NCBI GenBank assembly: GCA_020718785.1 | Contig: DYRK01000276.1 | Location: 1-7,701, forward strand | Direction: 5' to 3' | Source: Desulfatirhabdium butyrativorans | Lineage (GTDB): Bacteria > Desulfobacterota > Desulfobacteria > Desulfobacterales > DYRK01 | DNA length: 7,701 nt | Part shown: positions 6,491 through 7,701 of the stretch, piece by piece | Layout of the letters: every line of letters starts with the position of its first letter | How positions within the stretch are numbered: position 1 is the first letter of the stretch | The notes under the pieces: model-generated | What the model was told of the DNA's origin: nothing | Databases searched by the model: none | The model's input: only the letters and a program-made list of their open reading frames with translations | Position numbers and translations under genes: made by a program

Positions 6491-6536
6491 TGTCATTTTC
6501 AATCTGCTGATATTATGTCAGATAATGACATTGAAA
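6491..6536. repeat. Small nested inverted repeats before the TauE/SafE-like gene
   Basis: ATGTCA-GATAA-TGACAT (6515-6531) is a perfect 6-base stem. TGTCATT (6491-6497) can instead pair with AATGACA (6524-6530), and TTTCAAT (6497-6503) with ATTGAAA (6530-6536). An A-run and then TTTTT follow at 6542-6554. It could be a weak terminator after the solute-binding gene or an operator for the next gene; neither is shown. Confidence 0.4.
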
Positions 6537-6613
6537 TCAAGAAAAAAAATTTTTCACCGCGCGCAAGTTTTTCCTTTCTCCGTTGTTTAACGATACAAAA
6601 ACCTTTAAACCAC

Positions 6614-6620
6614 AGGAGGG
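6614..6620 (+). promoter_or_regulatory. Ribosome binding site of the TauE/SafE-family gene
   Basis: AGGAGGG lies 7 bases before ATG 6628. This selects the 314-residue product over the open frame from 6583, whose extra 15 residues precede the site. Confidence 0.8.
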
Positions 6621-6627
6621 AAGAAAC

Positions 6628-7572
6628 ATGCTTTTTCCGATTTCCGGCATCGAAGTCAATCCCTGGATTCCGCCCCTTGTATCTTTTGCGATTTCTTTCT
6701 TTACTTCAATGGGCGGCGTATCCGGAGCCTTTCTGCTCTTGCCTTTTCAGGTCAGCGTCCTCGGATTCAACAGCCCCGCGGTCAGCGCGACCAATCAGGT
6801 ATTCAACATTGTTGCCATTCCCAGCGGCGTTTACCGCTATATCCGGGAGGGCCGCATGGTCTGGCCCCTCACATGGATTGTCATCATCGGAACACTGCCC
6901 GGAGTGCTGATCGGTGCGATTCTCCGGGTTCAGTATCTTCCGAATCCCCGCAATTTCAAAGTCTTTGCCGCTCTCGTGCTGCTGTATATCGGCACAAGAT
7001 TGGTCAGAGACCTGCTCAAAAAGAAAAGCGGAAAAAATGCAGTTTCCGCGGAAGAACAGTTTCAGAAACTCGTGAGAGAATACCGGAAAAGCGGCAGTTC
7101 CGATCAGGAAAAATTACCCGGCGTTGCGGTGAAAAAATTCAGCATGAGGCGTATTGTTTATGAATTTTACGGACAGACCTTTGACATCAGCGCGGCAGGT
7201 ATCATGACATTGAGTTTTATCGTAGGGATCATCGGCGGCGTTTACGGCATCGGCGGCGGCTCGATTATCGCCCCCTTTTTCGTGAGTTTTTTCAATCTTC
7301 CGGTCTATACCGTTGCCGGCGCGGCATTGATGGGAACTTTTGTCACTTCGGTCGCGGGTGTGGTATTTTATCAGGCAATCGCTCCGTTTTATCCGAATAT
7401 GGCTGTGGCTCCGGACTGGCTGCTGGGTTTTCTGTTCGGTATCGGCGGATTTGCCGGTATGTACTGCGGGGCAAGATTGCAGAAATTTGTTCCGGCAAAA
7501 GCGATAAAATGGATACTGGTATTCTGCATTTTATTTCCCGCGATAAAATATATCTGGGAATTTGTCGCTTGA
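6628..7572 (+). CDS. TauE/SafE (TSUP) family membrane permease
   Basis: Predicted inner-membrane protein of 314 residues with the two-repeat architecture of the TSUP family, whose studied members export sulfite, sulfoacetate or related organosulfur anions. Repeat one opens with SMGGVSGAFLLLPF (27-40) and repeat two with IGGVYGIGGGSIIAPF (202-217); both are the glycine-rich half-helix motifs of the family. Hydrophobic segments fall at about 14-40, 55-70, 79-99, 110-127, 188-222, 228-252, 264-283 and 292-311, so eight or nine spans are likely. A polar, lysine-rich loop of about 60 residues (128-187) separates the repeats and is probably cytoplasmic. It is preceded by 155 non-coding bases and its own good ribosome binding site, so it may be a separate transcription unit. 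The substrate cannot be read from sequence; a sulfur oxyanion is plausible if the host reduces sulfate. The 129 bases after it show no clear terminator. Confidence 0.88.
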   Translation: MLFPISGIEVNPWIPPLVSFAISFFTSMGGVSGAFLLLPFQVSVLGFNSPAVSATNQVFNIVAIPSGVYRYIREGRMVWPLTWIVIIGTLPGVLIGAILRVQYLPNPRNFKVFAALVLLYIGTRLVRDLLKKKSGKNAVSAEEQFQKLVREYRKSGSSDQEKLPGVAVKKFSMRRIVYEFYGQTFDISAAGIMTLSFIVGIIGGVYGIGGGSIIAPFFVSFFNLPVYTVAGAALMGTFVTSVAGVVFYQAIAPFYPNMAVAPDWLLGFLFGIGGFAGMYCGARLQKFVPAKAIKWILVFCILFPAIKYIWEFVA

Positions 7573-7701
7573 ACTGCCTGTCTGACCGCAGCAATTCGCA
7601 AAAAAGTTCTTGTCTTAACGTGAGTTCGACATAAAAAATGATTGATCTGATAATTCCGAAAAAGTGCTGAAGCTTTGCCGCTGTAACTGTTACAAAAAAC
7701 A

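Noticed and set aside
7573..7701. Terminator or new gene after the TauE/SafE gene
   Set aside because: No stable stem with a T-run and no ribosome binding site with an open frame is visible before the window ends.

Overview
The window (about 7.7 kb, moderate GC) looks like the chromosome of an anaerobic, probably sulfate-reducing, Desulfobacterota (deltaproteobacterial) organism. This is an inference. It rests on a CooC-type carbon monoxide dehydrogenase maturation ATPase, an AcuC-like deacetylase beside a CBS-ACT protein, the sequence style of the chemoreceptor fragment, and a GGGTRCT heptamer array of a kind I associate with such genomes. No rRNA, tRNA or CRISPR array is visible.

The left half (1-3477) is a four-gene block on the minus strand. 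In transcription order it holds a cooC-like P-loop ATPase (3477-2728), a histone-deacetylase/AcuC-family amidohydrolase (2600-1647), a CBS-CBS-ACT protein resembling AcuB (1583-900), and a PrmA-family methyltransferase (about 885-1). The last three are close enough to be one operon. cooC is separated from them by a 127-base gap filled with an inverted heptamer array. The block suggests housekeeping of acetyl/acyl chemistry: CODH/acetyl-CoA synthase maturation, protein or small-molecule deacetylation, adenylate-sensing regulation and ribosomal protein methylation.

The centre (3478-5004) is non-coding or decayed. Two long hairpins lie directly upstream of cooC (3556-3640 and 3673-3779). An AT-rich stretch with no convincing gene follows, and then a decayed DDE transposase on the plus strand (about 4228-5014). 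It is split by an in-frame stop and a single-base frameshift, and a longer but meaningless antisense reading frame hides it.

The right half (5005-7572) is on the plus strand. It begins with the cytoplasmic signalling tip of a methyl-accepting chemotaxis protein whose sensor and membrane parts are gone; the transposase remnant abuts it. An exported solute-binding protein of the SBP_bac_3 type with no permease genes follows, then an eight-to-nine-segment TauE/SafE (TSUP) family membrane protein with its own ribosome binding site.

I found no clearly new multi-gene system. The best leads are the non-coding repeats, the hidden transposase, the altered chemoreceptor tip, and the cooC-deacetylase-CBS/ACT-prmA neighbourhood.
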